From: Phaeobacter piscinae | GTDB taxonomy: Bacteria; Pseudomonadota; Alphaproteobacteria; Rhodobacterales; Rhodobacteraceae | Assembly (NCBI RefSeq): GCF_002407245.1 | Contig: NZ_CP010681.1 | Location: 2,914,001 to 2,978,000, forward strand | DNA: 64,000 bases | Direction of reading: 5' to 3' | Shown: piece after piece, positions 55,135 through 63,347 of the stretch | Position numbering within the stretch: the stretch's first letter is position 1 | Layout of the letters: each line of letters starts with the position of its first letter | The notes under the pieces: generated by a model | Databases searched by the model: none | Seen by the model: the letters and a program-made list of their open reading frames with translations, nothing else | Told to the model about the DNA's origin: nothing | Made by a program: the position numbers and the translations under genes

Positions 55135-55995
55135 TCAGATCGCCGCGTTCATGCTTTCTTCCAGATAGATCTCGCGCAGGCGCTTGGCGATCGGGCCCGG
55201 TTTGCCATCGCCCAGCGCTACGCCGTCGATCTCAACAACCGGCATCACAAAGGCGGAGGCCGATGTGGTAAACGCCTCATCTGCCTCTTTCGCTTCCTCA
55301 ATGGTGAACAGGCGCTCTTCGATCTTCATCTGCGCCTCTTCTGCCATGCGCAAAACCGCCTTGCGGGTGATGCCGTGCAGGATGTCATTGGACAGCGGGC
55401 GGGTAACAATCACGCCATCCTTCACGAAATATGCGTTGTTAGAGGTCCCTTCGGTCACGTGACCATCCTCAATCATCCAGGCATCATCGGCCCCGGCCTT
55501 CTTCGCCATCATCTTGCCCATGGAGGGGTAAAGCAGCTGCACGGTCTTAATGTCGCGGCGGCCCCAGCGAATATCCTCGATCGAGATGATCTTAGCGCCT
55601 TTGCGCGACGCCGGGCTGTCCGCCAGACCGGGTTTGTTTTGGGTGAACAGCACGATGGTCGGCGTGGTCTCAGCCGAGGGAAACACAAAATCACGATCCC
55701 CATCAGAGCCACGGCTGACCTGCAGATAGACCAGACCTTCGTCGATGTCGTTCAACTCCACCAGCTTGCGGTGGATCTCCAGCAGCTCTTCCTTCGAGCA
55801 AGGCTCCGCCATCTCCAGCTCGTCCAGCGACCGTTTCAGACGTACGGCGTGACCTTCGAAATCAATCAGCTTGCCGCCCAGAACCGAGGTCACCTCATAA
55901 ACAGCATCCGCCATCAGAAAACCGCGGTCAAAAATCGAGACCTTGGCCTCATCCTCCGGCAGGTAGTCGCCATTCACATATACGGTACGGGTCAT
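55135..55995 (-). CDS. dat: D-amino-acid transaminase (class IV aminotransferase)
   Basis: A 286-residue PLP enzyme of fold type IV. MTRTVYVNGDYLPEDEAKVS, FDRGFLMADAVYE (a phosphate-binding Arg), DIKTVQLLYPSMGKMMAK with the probable PLP Lys, and EGTSNNAYFVKDGVIVTRPL are typical of D-alanine transaminases. It moves amino groups between D-amino acids and 2-oxoglutarate, forming D-glutamate. It ends the dgcN-dgcA-dat gene group, 10 bp after dgcA, which supports a role in D-amino acid use. Confidence 0.88.
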   Translation of the reverse strand: MTRTVYVNGDYLPEDEAKVSIFDRGFLMADAVYEVTSVLGGKLIDFEGHAVRLKRSLDELEMAEPCSKEELLEIHRKLVELNDIDEGLVYLQVSRGSDGDRDFVFPSAETTPTIVLFTQNKPGLADSPASRKGAKIISIEDIRWGRRDIKTVQLLYPSMGKMMAKKAGADDAWMIEDGHVTEGTSNNAYFVKDGVIVTRPLSNDILHGITRKAVLRMAEEAQMKIEERLFTIEEAKEADEAFTTSASAFVMPVVEIDGVALGDGKPGPIAKRLREIYLEESMNAAI

Positions 55996-56005
55996 TGTGC
56001 TCTCC

Positions 56006-56971
56006 TTAGCCCCACAAGGCCGCTTCCGGCGGGTGCACGCCGTCTGCGTCAAATTTCAACGGTTCCGCACGGTCTTCGGCCAACAGAAGCGGCCCGTCAA
56101 GATCGGTGACCACCGCCCCCTGCGCGACCAGTGTCGCAGGCGCCATGGCAAGCGAGGATCCGACCATGCAACCCACCATCACCTCAAAGCCCCGCGCAAG
56201 TGCCGCGTCGCGCAGTTTCAGCGCCTCCGTCAGCCCACCGGTCTTGTCCAGCTTGATGTTGATGACGTCGTATTTCCCCTCAAGGGCTGCGAGGCTCTCG
56301 CGATCATGACAACTCTCATCGGCACAGACTGGCACTGGACGCTCCATCCCCAGCAGCGCAGCGTCCTCCCCCGCAGGCAGTGGCTGTTCCACCAGCGCCA
56401 CTCCCAGTCGTACCAGATGTGGGGCAAGGTCAGCGTAGACCTCGGCGCTCCAGCCCTCGTTGGCATCGACAATGATGCGGGCCTCAGGGGCTCCAGCGCG
56501 CACCGCTTCCAGGCGGGCCATATCGTCGGCGGTGCCCAGCTTGATTTTCAGTAGTGGGCGATGGGCATTCTTGGCGGCCTGCGCCTGCATGTTTTCGGGA
56601 CTGTCCAGTGACAGCGTATAGGCGGTGATTTCTGGTTTTGGCTCCGGCAGACCTGCCAGCTCCCACACGCGCTTGCCCGCCTGTTTCGCTTCCAGATCCC
56701 ACAGCGCGCAATCAACGGCATTGCGCGCGGCCCCTGCAGGCAAAAGCGATTGCAGCTCTTCGCGGTTGAAACGCTCTGGCAGACCTTCAATTTCAGCCGT
56801 CACACTCTCCAGCGTCTCACCATAGCGCGCATAGGGCACACATTCACCACAGCCCGTCACGCCATCCTGTTCGATACGCACGGTCAGCACCTTGGCCTCG
56901 GTGCGTGATCCTCGGGAGATGGTAAAGACCTGCGCCAGCTTGAAAATATCGGGTGTCACGCTGATCTGCAT
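56006..56971 (-). CDS. dgcA: N-acetyl-D-glutamate racemase DgcA (enolase superfamily, dipeptide-epimerase-like)
   Basis: A 321-residue enolase-superfamily protein of the MLE/dipeptide-epimerase subgroup. LLKIKLG holds the K-x-K catalytic lysine region, IIVDANEGW and LVEQPLP carry metal-binding Asp/Glu, CADESCHD has the third metal ligand, and NIKLDKTGGL has the opposite-face Lys. Beside DgcN it fits DgcA, which racemises N-acetyl-D-Glu to N-acetyl-L-Glu. A plain L-Ala-D/L-Glu epimerase is the alternative; only context favours DgcA. Confidence 0.82.
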   Translation of the reverse strand: MQISVTPDIFKLAQVFTISRGSRTEAKVLTVRIEQDGVTGCGECVPYARYGETLESVTAEIEGLPERFNREELQSLLPAGAARNAVDCALWDLEAKQAGKRVWELAGLPEPKPEITAYTLSLDSPENMQAQAAKNAHRPLLKIKLGTADDMARLEAVRAGAPEARIIVDANEGWSAEVYADLAPHLVRLGVALVEQPLPAGEDAALLGMERPVPVCADESCHDRESLAALEGKYDVINIKLDKTGGLTEALKLRDAALARGFEVMVGCMVGSSLAMAPATLVAQGAVVTDLDGPLLLAEDRAEPLKFDADGVHPPEAALWG

Positions 56972-57130
56972 ATGTCTCTCCATAACTGCGGTAGTTGTCT
57001 TTGTCTAAAGAACCGGAAAAGGCCCAAAGGACACCCGCGCGGCCGGGCACCCCAATGTCATCTTTCCAAAAATACTCCCGCCGGAGGCTTCGAACCGTTC
57101 GGCTCACCCCCAGCGGCAGCAGGGGTTAGA

Positions 57131-58132
57131 TCACACAGCGTCCAGCGCGTCCACCAGACGGCCCGCACCATGGCGATAGGGATCCACCGCTGGCAGCCCC
57201 ATGCGGGCCTCAACCTCGGCGAGATAGGATTTCGCTTCCTCCTCGCTCAGATGCTGGGTGTTCACCGAAATACCCACGACCTTGCACTCCGGATTGGAGA
57301 CCTGCGCCAGCGGCAGCGCGGTGTCACGCAGCTGCTCAAGGCTCGGCAGCTTATAACCCGGCAGGCCCCGCATATGCTCACGGGTCGGCTCATGGCACAG
57401 GATCAGCGCATCTGGCTGGCCCCCATGCACCAGCGCCATGGTCACACCAGAATAGGACACGTGAAACAATGAACCCTGCCCCTCGATCAGATCCCAGTGG
57501 TCATCGTCATTATCCGGGGTCAGATACTCAATGGACCCTGCCATGAAATCCGCGATTACCGCGTCGAGCGGCACGCCGTGGCCGGTGATCAGAATGCCGG
57601 TTTGGCCCGTCGCGCGGAAGGTCGACTTCATGCCGCGCTTCTGCATCTCAGCGTCCATGGCCAGGGCGGTATACATCTTTCCCGCGGAACAATCGGTGCC
57701 AACAGCGAGGCAGCGCTTGCCGCTGCGCTTCACGCCATTGGCGATCGGATAGCCGACGGTCGGCACGCGGACATCATGCAGGGTGCCGCCATGGGTCTGG
57801 GCCGCCGCAACCAGATCACCCTCGTCCCGCAGCAGATTGTGCAGACCAGACGCCAGGTCATACCCCATCTCCAAGGCTGCAATCAGCACCTCTTTCCACG
57901 CCGGGGAGATCACACCGCCACGATTGGCCACACCAATCACCAGTGTCTTGGCACCCGCCGCCTTGGCCTCGGCCAGCGTCATATCGCTCAACCCAAGATC
58001 GGCTCCACAGCCGGGCAGGCGGATCTGACCCACGGCGTGATCCGGGCGCCAGTCGCGAATACCGATGGCCACCTTGGCGGCCAGCATGTCGGGCGCATCG
58101 CCCAGGAACAGCAGATATGGGGTCTCGATCAT
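57131..58132 (-). CDS. dgcN: DUF1611 protein, N-acetyltransferase DgcN
   Basis: A 333-residue protein of the DUF1611 family, of which DgcN acetylates D-glutamate. The N-terminal Rossmann-like part (GQIRLPGCGADLGLSDMTLA) is followed by a P-loop-like AVGTDCSAGKMYTAL, then EGQGSLFHVSYSGVTMAL. The ATG at 58132 has GAGGAGG upstream. It is the first gene of the D-amino acid group. The known route D-Glu to N-acetyl-D-Glu to N-acetyl-L-Glu is complete here apart from the final deacetylase, which is not seen. Confidence 0.85.
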   Translation of the reverse strand: MIETPYLLFLGDAPDMLAAKVAIGIRDWRPDHAVGQIRLPGCGADLGLSDMTLAEAKAAGAKTLVIGVANRGGVISPAWKEVLIAALEMGYDLASGLHNLLRDEGDLVAAAQTHGGTLHDVRVPTVGYPIANGVKRSGKRCLAVGTDCSAGKMYTALAMDAEMQKRGMKSTFRATGQTGILITGHGVPLDAVIADFMAGSIEYLTPDNDDDHWDLIEGQGSLFHVSYSGVTMALVHGGQPDALILCHEPTREHMRGLPGYKLPSLEQLRDTALPLAQVSNPECKVVGISVNTQHLSEEEAKSYLAEVEARMGLPAVDPYRHGAGRLVDALDAV

Positions 58133-58446
58133 GGCGGGGCCTCCTCAGAAAAAGTCGAGTTCCGCGCAAGTGTAGGAGAGCGCGCCTGCGAGAGGATCCC
58201 GAATTCTGCGCAACATCTGAAAATTGGCGCATGAATCTTCGATTACAGAAGGAATAACCCGAAGATCTTCCCAATCAATGATCATATACGCCGGTTCCTT
58301 GCTTACGCTGTCGTGCAACTCGGCCCCCCAGTGACTGTTTCTGCGCTCGCAATGCTGCGACTGCACAAAACGCTTGCGGGCCGCGATGCAATTTAATACC
58401 AAAACAGCAAGCAACTACGACACATCATTACCCAGAGGTCGCTGAC
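58133..58446. other. Intergenic region between dgcN and mcl1, possible small upstream ORF
   Basis: Divergent promoters are expected here. On the minus strand a 46-codon frame from the ATG at 58282 (MIIDWEDLRVIPSVIED...) ends in TGA at 58145, overlapping the dgcN ribosome site. It has GGAA upstream but no known family. It might be an upstream ORF or chance. Confidence 0.35.
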
Positions 58447-59409
58447 ATGAGCTTTCGCATCCAACCCGCCGCCCCGGCCCGCCCGAACCGCTGTCAGCTG
58501 TTTGGCCCAGGCTCCAACACCAAACTCTTTCCGAAAATGGCAGCCTCAGCAGCGGATGTGATCAACCTCGACCTAGAGGATTCGGTCGCCCCGTCGGATA
58601 AGGATGCAGCCCGTGCCAATGTGATCGAGGCCCTGAACACGGTCGACTGGGGCAACAAATATATCTCCGTGCGGATCAATGGGCTGGATACACCCTATTG
58701 GTACCGCGATGTTGTCGATCTCCTGGAGCAGGCTGGTGACCGGCTGGACCAGATCATGATCCCCAAAGTGGGCTGCGCCGAAGATGTCTATGCTGTTGAC
58801 GCCTTAGTCACCGCGATTGAACGCGCCAAGGGCCGAACAAAACCGATATCCTTTGAGGTGATCATCGAATCGGCCGCCGGCATCGCCCATGTTGAGGCCA
58901 TCGCCGCCGCCAGCCCGCGCCTTCAGGCCATGAGCCTCGGGGCTGCAGACTTCGCCGCCTCCATGGGCATGCAGACCACCGGCATCGGCGGCACGCAGGA
59001 GGATTACTATATGCTGCGCGCTGGCGAAAAACACTGGTCGGACCCCTGGCATTGGGCCCAGGCCGCCATTGTCGCCGCCTGTCGCACCCATGGCATTCTG
59101 CCAGTGGATGGCCCGTTTGGGGATTTCTCCGATGATGAGGGCTATATCGCCCAGGCCAAACGCTCCGCCACCCTCGGCATGGTGGGCAAATGGGCGATCC
59201 ACCCGAAACAGATCGCGTTGGCCAATCAGGTTTTCACCCCATCTGATGAAGCAGTCTCTGAGGCGCGTGAGATCCTCGCAGCCATGGAACAAGCCAAGGC
59301 CAAAGGCGAAGGCGCAACAGTCTACAAGGGCCGTCTGGTCGATATCGCCTCTATCAAACAAGCCGAGGTGATCGTCGCGCAATCGGAGCTGATCGCCCAA
59401 AACGGCTAA
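58447..59409 (+). CDS. mcl1: L-malyl-CoA/beta-methylmalyl-CoA lyase
   Basis: A 320-residue CitE-like enzyme close in length and sequence to Mcl1 of Rhodobacter. NRCQLFGPGSNTKLFPKMAA begins the barrel, INLDLEDSVAP binds Mg with Glu/Asp, and MGMQTTGIGGTQEDYYMLRAG is typical of the bifunctional lyases of the ethylmalonyl-CoA and glyoxylate pathways. It cleaves malyl-CoA to acetyl-CoA and glyoxylate, and methylmalyl-CoA to propionyl-CoA and glyoxylate. Confidence 0.93.
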   Translation: MSFRIQPAAPARPNRCQLFGPGSNTKLFPKMAASAADVINLDLEDSVAPSDKDAARANVIEALNTVDWGNKYISVRINGLDTPYWYRDVVDLLEQAGDRLDQIMIPKVGCAEDVYAVDALVTAIERAKGRTKPISFEVIIESAAGIAHVEAIAAASPRLQAMSLGAADFAASMGMQTTGIGGTQEDYYMLRAGEKHWSDPWHWAQAAIVAACRTHGILPVDGPFGDFSDDEGYIAQAKRSATLGMVGKWAIHPKQIALANQVFTPSDEAVSEAREILAAMEQAKAKGEGATVYKGRLVDIASIKQAEVIVAQSELIAQNG

Positions 59410-59420
59410 CGGTTTGTAAA

Positions 59421-59446
59421 ACCGGGGGTGCGACAATGCCCCCGGT
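59421..59446. terminator. Perfect 8-bp hairpin after mcl1
   Basis: ACCGGGGG and CCCCCGGT pair around a 10-base loop. The U-run is only on the minus strand (TTTTAC), so termination in the mcl1 direction is uncertain. Confidence 0.5.
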
Positions 59447-59489
59447 AAAACAATGGCCGTCAAGACAGAGACAAAGGCAGGCGAAGCAC

Positions 59490-60095
59490 ATGGTCGATCT
59501 CACCCTGATTCACACGGCCAAGACCCATGTCGCCACTTTCGATGCGCTGGCGGGTGCTGCAAAGCTACACCATATCGTCCGTCCCGACTGGCTGGAGCGG
59601 GCGCAAGATGGCATTGACGACGCCCTGCGCCGGGAAATCACCACCGAAATCCAGCGCCTGACCAGCCCCATCCTCTGCACGTGCACCACATTCGGAGAGC
59701 TGGCCGAAAGTCTCGGCGCCATCCGACTCGACTGGCCGATGATGCAGGCCGCAGCACAGATCGGCGGGCCGGTGCTGATTGCGTATTGTCTGGAAAGCAC
59801 ACGCGCGCCCTCTACGGCCCTGTTGGAGCGCGCCTTCAGCGACCTCGACACATCAGCAGAAATTCGCACTCTGCCTCTGACCGGCCTCTGGCCGCACTTC
59901 ACTGCAGGCGATACCGATCTGTTCCACCAACAGATCGCCACCTGGGTCGGCACCAGCCTCGCCTTGGTGGCCGATACTTCCTGCGTGGTGCTGGCGCAGG
60001 CTTCCATGGCTGGAGCCGCCGCGCTGATTGAGACAGAGATCCCGGTGCTGGCCTCCCCTGCCATCGCCATGCGGAGCCTCACAGGGGCGGGCTGA
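59490..60095 (+). CDS. Asp/Glu racemase superfamily-like protein
   Basis: A 201-residue protein. ILCTCTTFGELAE resembles the first Cys motif (CNT) of aspartate/glutamate racemases. The second motif, usually GC(T/A), reads VVLAQASM, so the second catalytic cysteine is replaced by Gln. It may therefore not be a two-base racemase. The ATG at 59490 gives MVDLTLIHTAK; an 18-residue extension is unlikely. It is downstream of mcl1 but has a hairpin between, so operon membership is open. Confidence 0.65.
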   Translation: MVDLTLIHTAKTHVATFDALAGAAKLHHIVRPDWLERAQDGIDDALRREITTEIQRLTSPILCTCTTFGELAESLGAIRLDWPMMQAAAQIGGPVLIAYCLESTRAPSTALLERAFSDLDTSAEIRTLPLTGLWPHFTAGDTDLFHQQIATWVGTSLALVADTSCVVLAQASMAGAAALIETEIPVLASPAIAMRSLTGAG

Positions 60096-60146
60096 CGCCA
60101 ACCCCGTCACCTTTCTCCAAATACTCAATATCCCACGCCCCGGCTC

Positions 60147-60599
60147 TCAGGCCCGCATGTCCTTGGGCGATCCCATCACCACATAGGTGGTGATCGAGGT
60201 TACATAGGGAGACGTCCCCAGAATATCGGTATGAAACTGCTTGTAGCTGGGCAAATCCGCGCATTCGACCCGCAGAAGGTACTCGATGGTGCCGGTGATA
60301 TTGTGGCACTCCACCACCTCGGGCGCCCGCCGCATGGCGATTTCAAAGGCCTCTTGTGCTTCTTTGGTGTGCTCGCCCAGCCCCACCCCGATATAGGTGA
60401 CAAAACCAACTCCCAGCGCCTGCCGGTTCAACACCGCCCGATAACCGGTAATAACCCCGCTGCGCTCCAGATCCTGCACCCGGCGCAAACAGGCAGAAGG
60501 CGACAGCCCTACACGATCCGCCAATTCCAAATTGCTGATCCGCCCGTCGCGGCTCAGCTCCTGCAATATCTTGTCGTTTATTTGATCCAGTTTCGCCAT
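60147..60599 (-). CDS. Lrp/AsnC-family regulator of the adjacent LysE exporter
   Basis: A 150-residue Lrp paralogue. The HTH (RISNLELADRVGLSPSACLR) precedes a RAM domain with HNITGTIEYLLRVECADLPS. It differs clearly from the Lrp beside ald. It is divergent from the LysE exporter gene with 73 bp between starts, a common amino-acid export pair. Confidence 0.9.
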   Translation of the reverse strand: MAKLDQINDKILQELSRDGRISNLELADRVGLSPSACLRRVQDLERSGVITGYRAVLNRQALGVGFVTYIGVGLGEHTKEAQEAFEIAMRRAPEVVECHNITGTIEYLLRVECADLPSYKQFHTDILGTSPYVTSITTYVVMGSPKDMRA

Positions 60600-60672
60600 T
60601 TATTGCAAAATATGACGCCAACGCATAGAGAACGCAATTTCATTCGCTCAAATACTCTTCATCTTCATCGCC

Positions 60673-61269
60673 ATGACCTACGAACTCTTCTTCGCCCTCG
60701 CTGGCTTTGTCTTTGGCACTGTCTTCACCCCCGGCCCCAACAATCTGATGCTGATGGCCTCCGGCGCCAACTTCGGTTTTCGCCGCTCCCTTCCGCATCT
60801 CACGGGTGTCGCGGTTGGTTTTCCATTGATGATTCTGCCGGTTGGCCTTGGGGTGATGCAGCTGTTTGATGCCTTCCCCGCGCTCACGTGGATCATGACG
60901 GCACTTTCGGTGGCCTATATGCTGTGGCTGGCGTGGAAAGTTGCCAATGCGGCCCCGCCACGCGATGGCGAGGCGCAGGGGACACCGCTGAGCTTCCTTC
61001 AGGCCTGCGCCTTCCAATGGGTCAACCCCAAGGCCTGGGCGATGGCCCTTGGCGCAATCACCCTCTATGCGGCCAGCCGCGATGTGACTGCCATTCTCTG
61101 GGTGTCGGGCACTTATTTGCTGGTGGGCAGTTTCTCGGCCTCGACCTGGACATTGCTGGGCCAGCAGCTGCGTCGGCTGCTGACCCGCCCCGCACAGCTG
61201 CGGGCCTTCAACTGGACCATGGCAGCCCTGCTTCTTGCGTCGCTGGCCGCGATCCTGCTGCAGCGCTGA
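60673..61269 (+). CDS. LysE/RhtB-family amino-acid exporter
   Basis: A 198-residue inner-membrane protein with about six helices. FTPGPNNLMLMASGANFGFR is the LysE/RhtB N-terminal signature, and QWVNPKAWAMALGAI is the conserved central motif. The substrate is not determined; the adjacent Lrp suggests control by an amino acid. Confidence 0.9.
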   Translation: MTYELFFALAGFVFGTVFTPGPNNLMLMASGANFGFRRSLPHLTGVAVGFPLMILPVGLGVMQLFDAFPALTWIMTALSVAYMLWLAWKVANAAPPRDGEAQGTPLSFLQACAFQWVNPKAWAMALGAITLYAASRDVTAILWVSGTYLLVGSFSASTWTLLGQQLRRLLTRPAQLRAFNWTMAALLLASLAAILLQR

Positions 61270-61272
61270 GCG

Positions 61273-62109
61273 TCACTTCAGCGGCAGGCAGATCTCCGTC
61301 AGCAACTCCTCCGGTGCGACTTGGTGCGGATCATTAAGATAGATCTCGTAGCAGGGCGCATCAGCAGGCTCCTCGCCCGACTGGGGCAACCACGCGCCGA
61401 ACAAATCACCATAGGCGGCATGGATGCCGGAATACGGCCCCTTGTAGGTCATCACGGCAGTCTTCCCACCAGGCAACGCTACCTCTTCCATATCTTCAGG
61501 CAGGGCAACACCTTCGGCCGTGCTGGCCCCGGCATAGCTGCGCAGCTCGGCATCCGGGACTGTATCTGGACTGTCGAGATAGACACCGATCATCTGGCGC
61601 ATCTGCGGCCAAAGATTGCGCGCCGTACACAGGGCTGAGAACGCCTCAAAGCTGCGGCCAATCTCGCTATAGGCCCCCTTATGGGCCAATGCGGCCAGGG
61701 TGCGGGCGGGTTCATCGCGAATGGTGGTGGGATACATGGGGTCTCCTTGGGACATCAGATTGGGATTGGGCGGCAGAAGACGGCCCTTCCTGCGAAAGGC
61801 CGCGGGCGACGCCCCATAAGCCTCGGCAAAGACACGCGCAAAAGAGCGGCTATTGGGATATCCTGCGGCGCGGCCGATGCTCTCGATCGGGGCTGCGTCC
61901 TGCACCAGCGCAGTTGCGGCCAGATGCAGCCGGATCCGGCGCACCGCCTGCGCGCAAGTTTCCCCGGTCAGGGCGCGAAACACCCTATGCCAGTGAAACC
62001 GCGACATCGCCGCCACATCCGCCAGCGCATCCAACGACAGATCCCCCTCCGGGTTGTCGTAGATATAGCCCAGCACCCGCAGAATGCGGTCCTCATAGGC
62101 GTTGCTCAT
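61273..62109 (-). CDS. AraC-family regulator fused to a GyrI-like effector domain
   Basis: A 278-residue protein. N-terminal double HTH (LDALADVAAMSRFHWHRVFR and IGRAAGYPNSRSFARVFAEA) is followed by a GyrI-like/SOUL-type small-molecule-binding domain (about 130-278) with AGASTAEGVALPEDMEE and TYKGPYSGIHAAYGDLFGAW. Such proteins resemble Rob/SoxS-related regulators of drug stress. The ATG at 62109 has GAGGGA upstream. It is convergent with lysE. Confidence 0.88.
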   Translation of the reverse strand: MSNAYEDRILRVLGYIYDNPEGDLSLDALADVAAMSRFHWHRVFRALTGETCAQAVRRIRLHLAATALVQDAAPIESIGRAAGYPNSRSFARVFAEAYGASPAAFRRKGRLLPPNPNLMSQGDPMYPTTIRDEPARTLAALAHKGAYSEIGRSFEAFSALCTARNLWPQMRQMIGVYLDSPDTVPDAELRSYAGASTAEGVALPEDMEEVALPGGKTAVMTYKGPYSGIHAAYGDLFGAWLPQSGEEPADAPCYEIYLNDPHQVAPEELLTEICLPLK

Positions 62110-62228
62110 GGAAAACGTCCCTCTTCTGACCCGATTTGGATGCCATAGTAGCACTTCACAAATCTTGCTGAGTTGCATCCGTCGGCCCTTGGGGCCATAT
62201 ATCGGGCAAACCGCCCGAGTGAGACGAC

Positions 62229-63191
62229 ATGACCCAGTACATGGATTTTGAGAAACCGTTGGCCGAAATCGAAGGCAAAGCGGAAGAACTGCGCGCCCTG
62301 GCACGGGCAAATGAAGAAGCTGATCTGACCGATGAGGCCGCCGCCCTTGACGCCAAGGCGGCGCAATTGCTGATCGATCTCTATAAGGATCTGACACCCT
62401 GGCGCAAATGCCAGGTCGCTCGTCACCCCGAACGGCCGCATTGCCGTGATTATATTGATGCGCTGTTCACCGAATATACCCCGCTGGCCGGCGACCGGAA
62501 CTTTGCCGATGATCTGGCGGTGATGGGCGGATTGGCGCGGTTCAACGACCAACCGGTCATGGTGATCGGCCATGAAAAAGGCTCGGACACCAAGGCGCGT
62601 ATCGCCCATAATTTCGGCATGGCCCGTCCCGAAGGCTACCGCAAGGCAATCCGCCTGATGGAAATGGCCGGACGTTTTGGTCTGCCGGTGGTGACCCTCG
62701 TGGATACGGCTGGTGCCTACCCCGGCAAGGGCGCGGAAGAGCGCGGCCAGTCCGAGGCCATCGCCCGCTCTACCGAGATGTGCCTGAAAATTGGTGTGCC
62801 GCTGATCTCCATCATCATTGGTGAAGGCGGCTCTGGCGGGGCTGTGGCCTTTGCCTCTGCCAACCGCGTGGCGATGCTGGAACATTCGGTCTACTCAGTG
62901 ATCAGCCCCGAGGGCTGCGCCTCAATCCTCTGGAAGGATGCCGAAAAGATGCGCGAAGCCGCCGAAGCCCTGCGCCTCACCGCTCAGAACCTCAAGGAGC
63001 TGGCCGTGGTGGACAAGATCATCCCCGAGCCGCTTGGCGGCGCCCACCGCAATGCTGAAGCCACCTTTGAGGCGGTGAGTGGCGCGCTGACAGAGATGCT
63101 GGCAGAGCTAGAAGGTATGGACGCCGCTGCCCTCATCAAGGATCGTCGCCAGAAATTCCTGGACATCGGCTCCAAGGGGTTGGCGGCCTAG
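62229..63191 (+). CDS. accA: Acetyl-CoA carboxylase carboxyltransferase subunit alpha
   Basis: A 320-residue subunit that with AccD transfers carboxyl from biotin to acetyl-Co[21 protein letters not shown] opens, [17 protein letters not shown] and [20 protein letters not shown] are conserved, and [20 protein letters not shown] forms the oxyanion region. A strong terminator follows, so it is monocistronic, as is usual for accA away from accD. Confidence 0.96.
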   Translation: MTQYMDFEKPLAEIEGKAEELRALARANEEADLTDEAAALDAKAAQLLIDLYKDLTPWRKCQVARHPERPHCRDYIDALFTEYTPLAGDRNFADDLAVMGGLARFNDQPVMVIGHEKGSDTKARIAHNFGMARPEGYRKAIRLMEMAGRFGLPVVTLVDTAGAYPGKGAEERGQSEAIARSTEMCLKIGVPLISIIIGEGGSGGAVAFASANRVAMLEHSVYSVISPEGCASILWKDAEKMREAAEALRLTAQNLKELAVVDKIIPEPLGGAHRNAEATFEAVSGALTEMLAELEGMDAAALIKDRRQKFLDIGSKGLAA

Positions 63192-63222
63192 GGCCACGCG
63201 CAACACCCTGATTTCGGTATGA

Positions 63223-63252
63223 AACCTCGGCCTTTGCGCCGAGGTTTTTTTA
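63223..63252 (+). terminator. accA terminator
   Basis: CCTCGGC-CTTTGC-GCCGAGG followed by TTTTTTT, a strong Rho-independent terminator. Confidence 0.88.
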
Positions 63253-63347
63253 TGTTTGTTCGTATGGGGCCAAGCTGATTCGGAACAATCCTGCGGGTTT
63301 GTGCATTTGACTAGCAAATATCCTTTCCCATGGTCAGGAGCGCCAAC

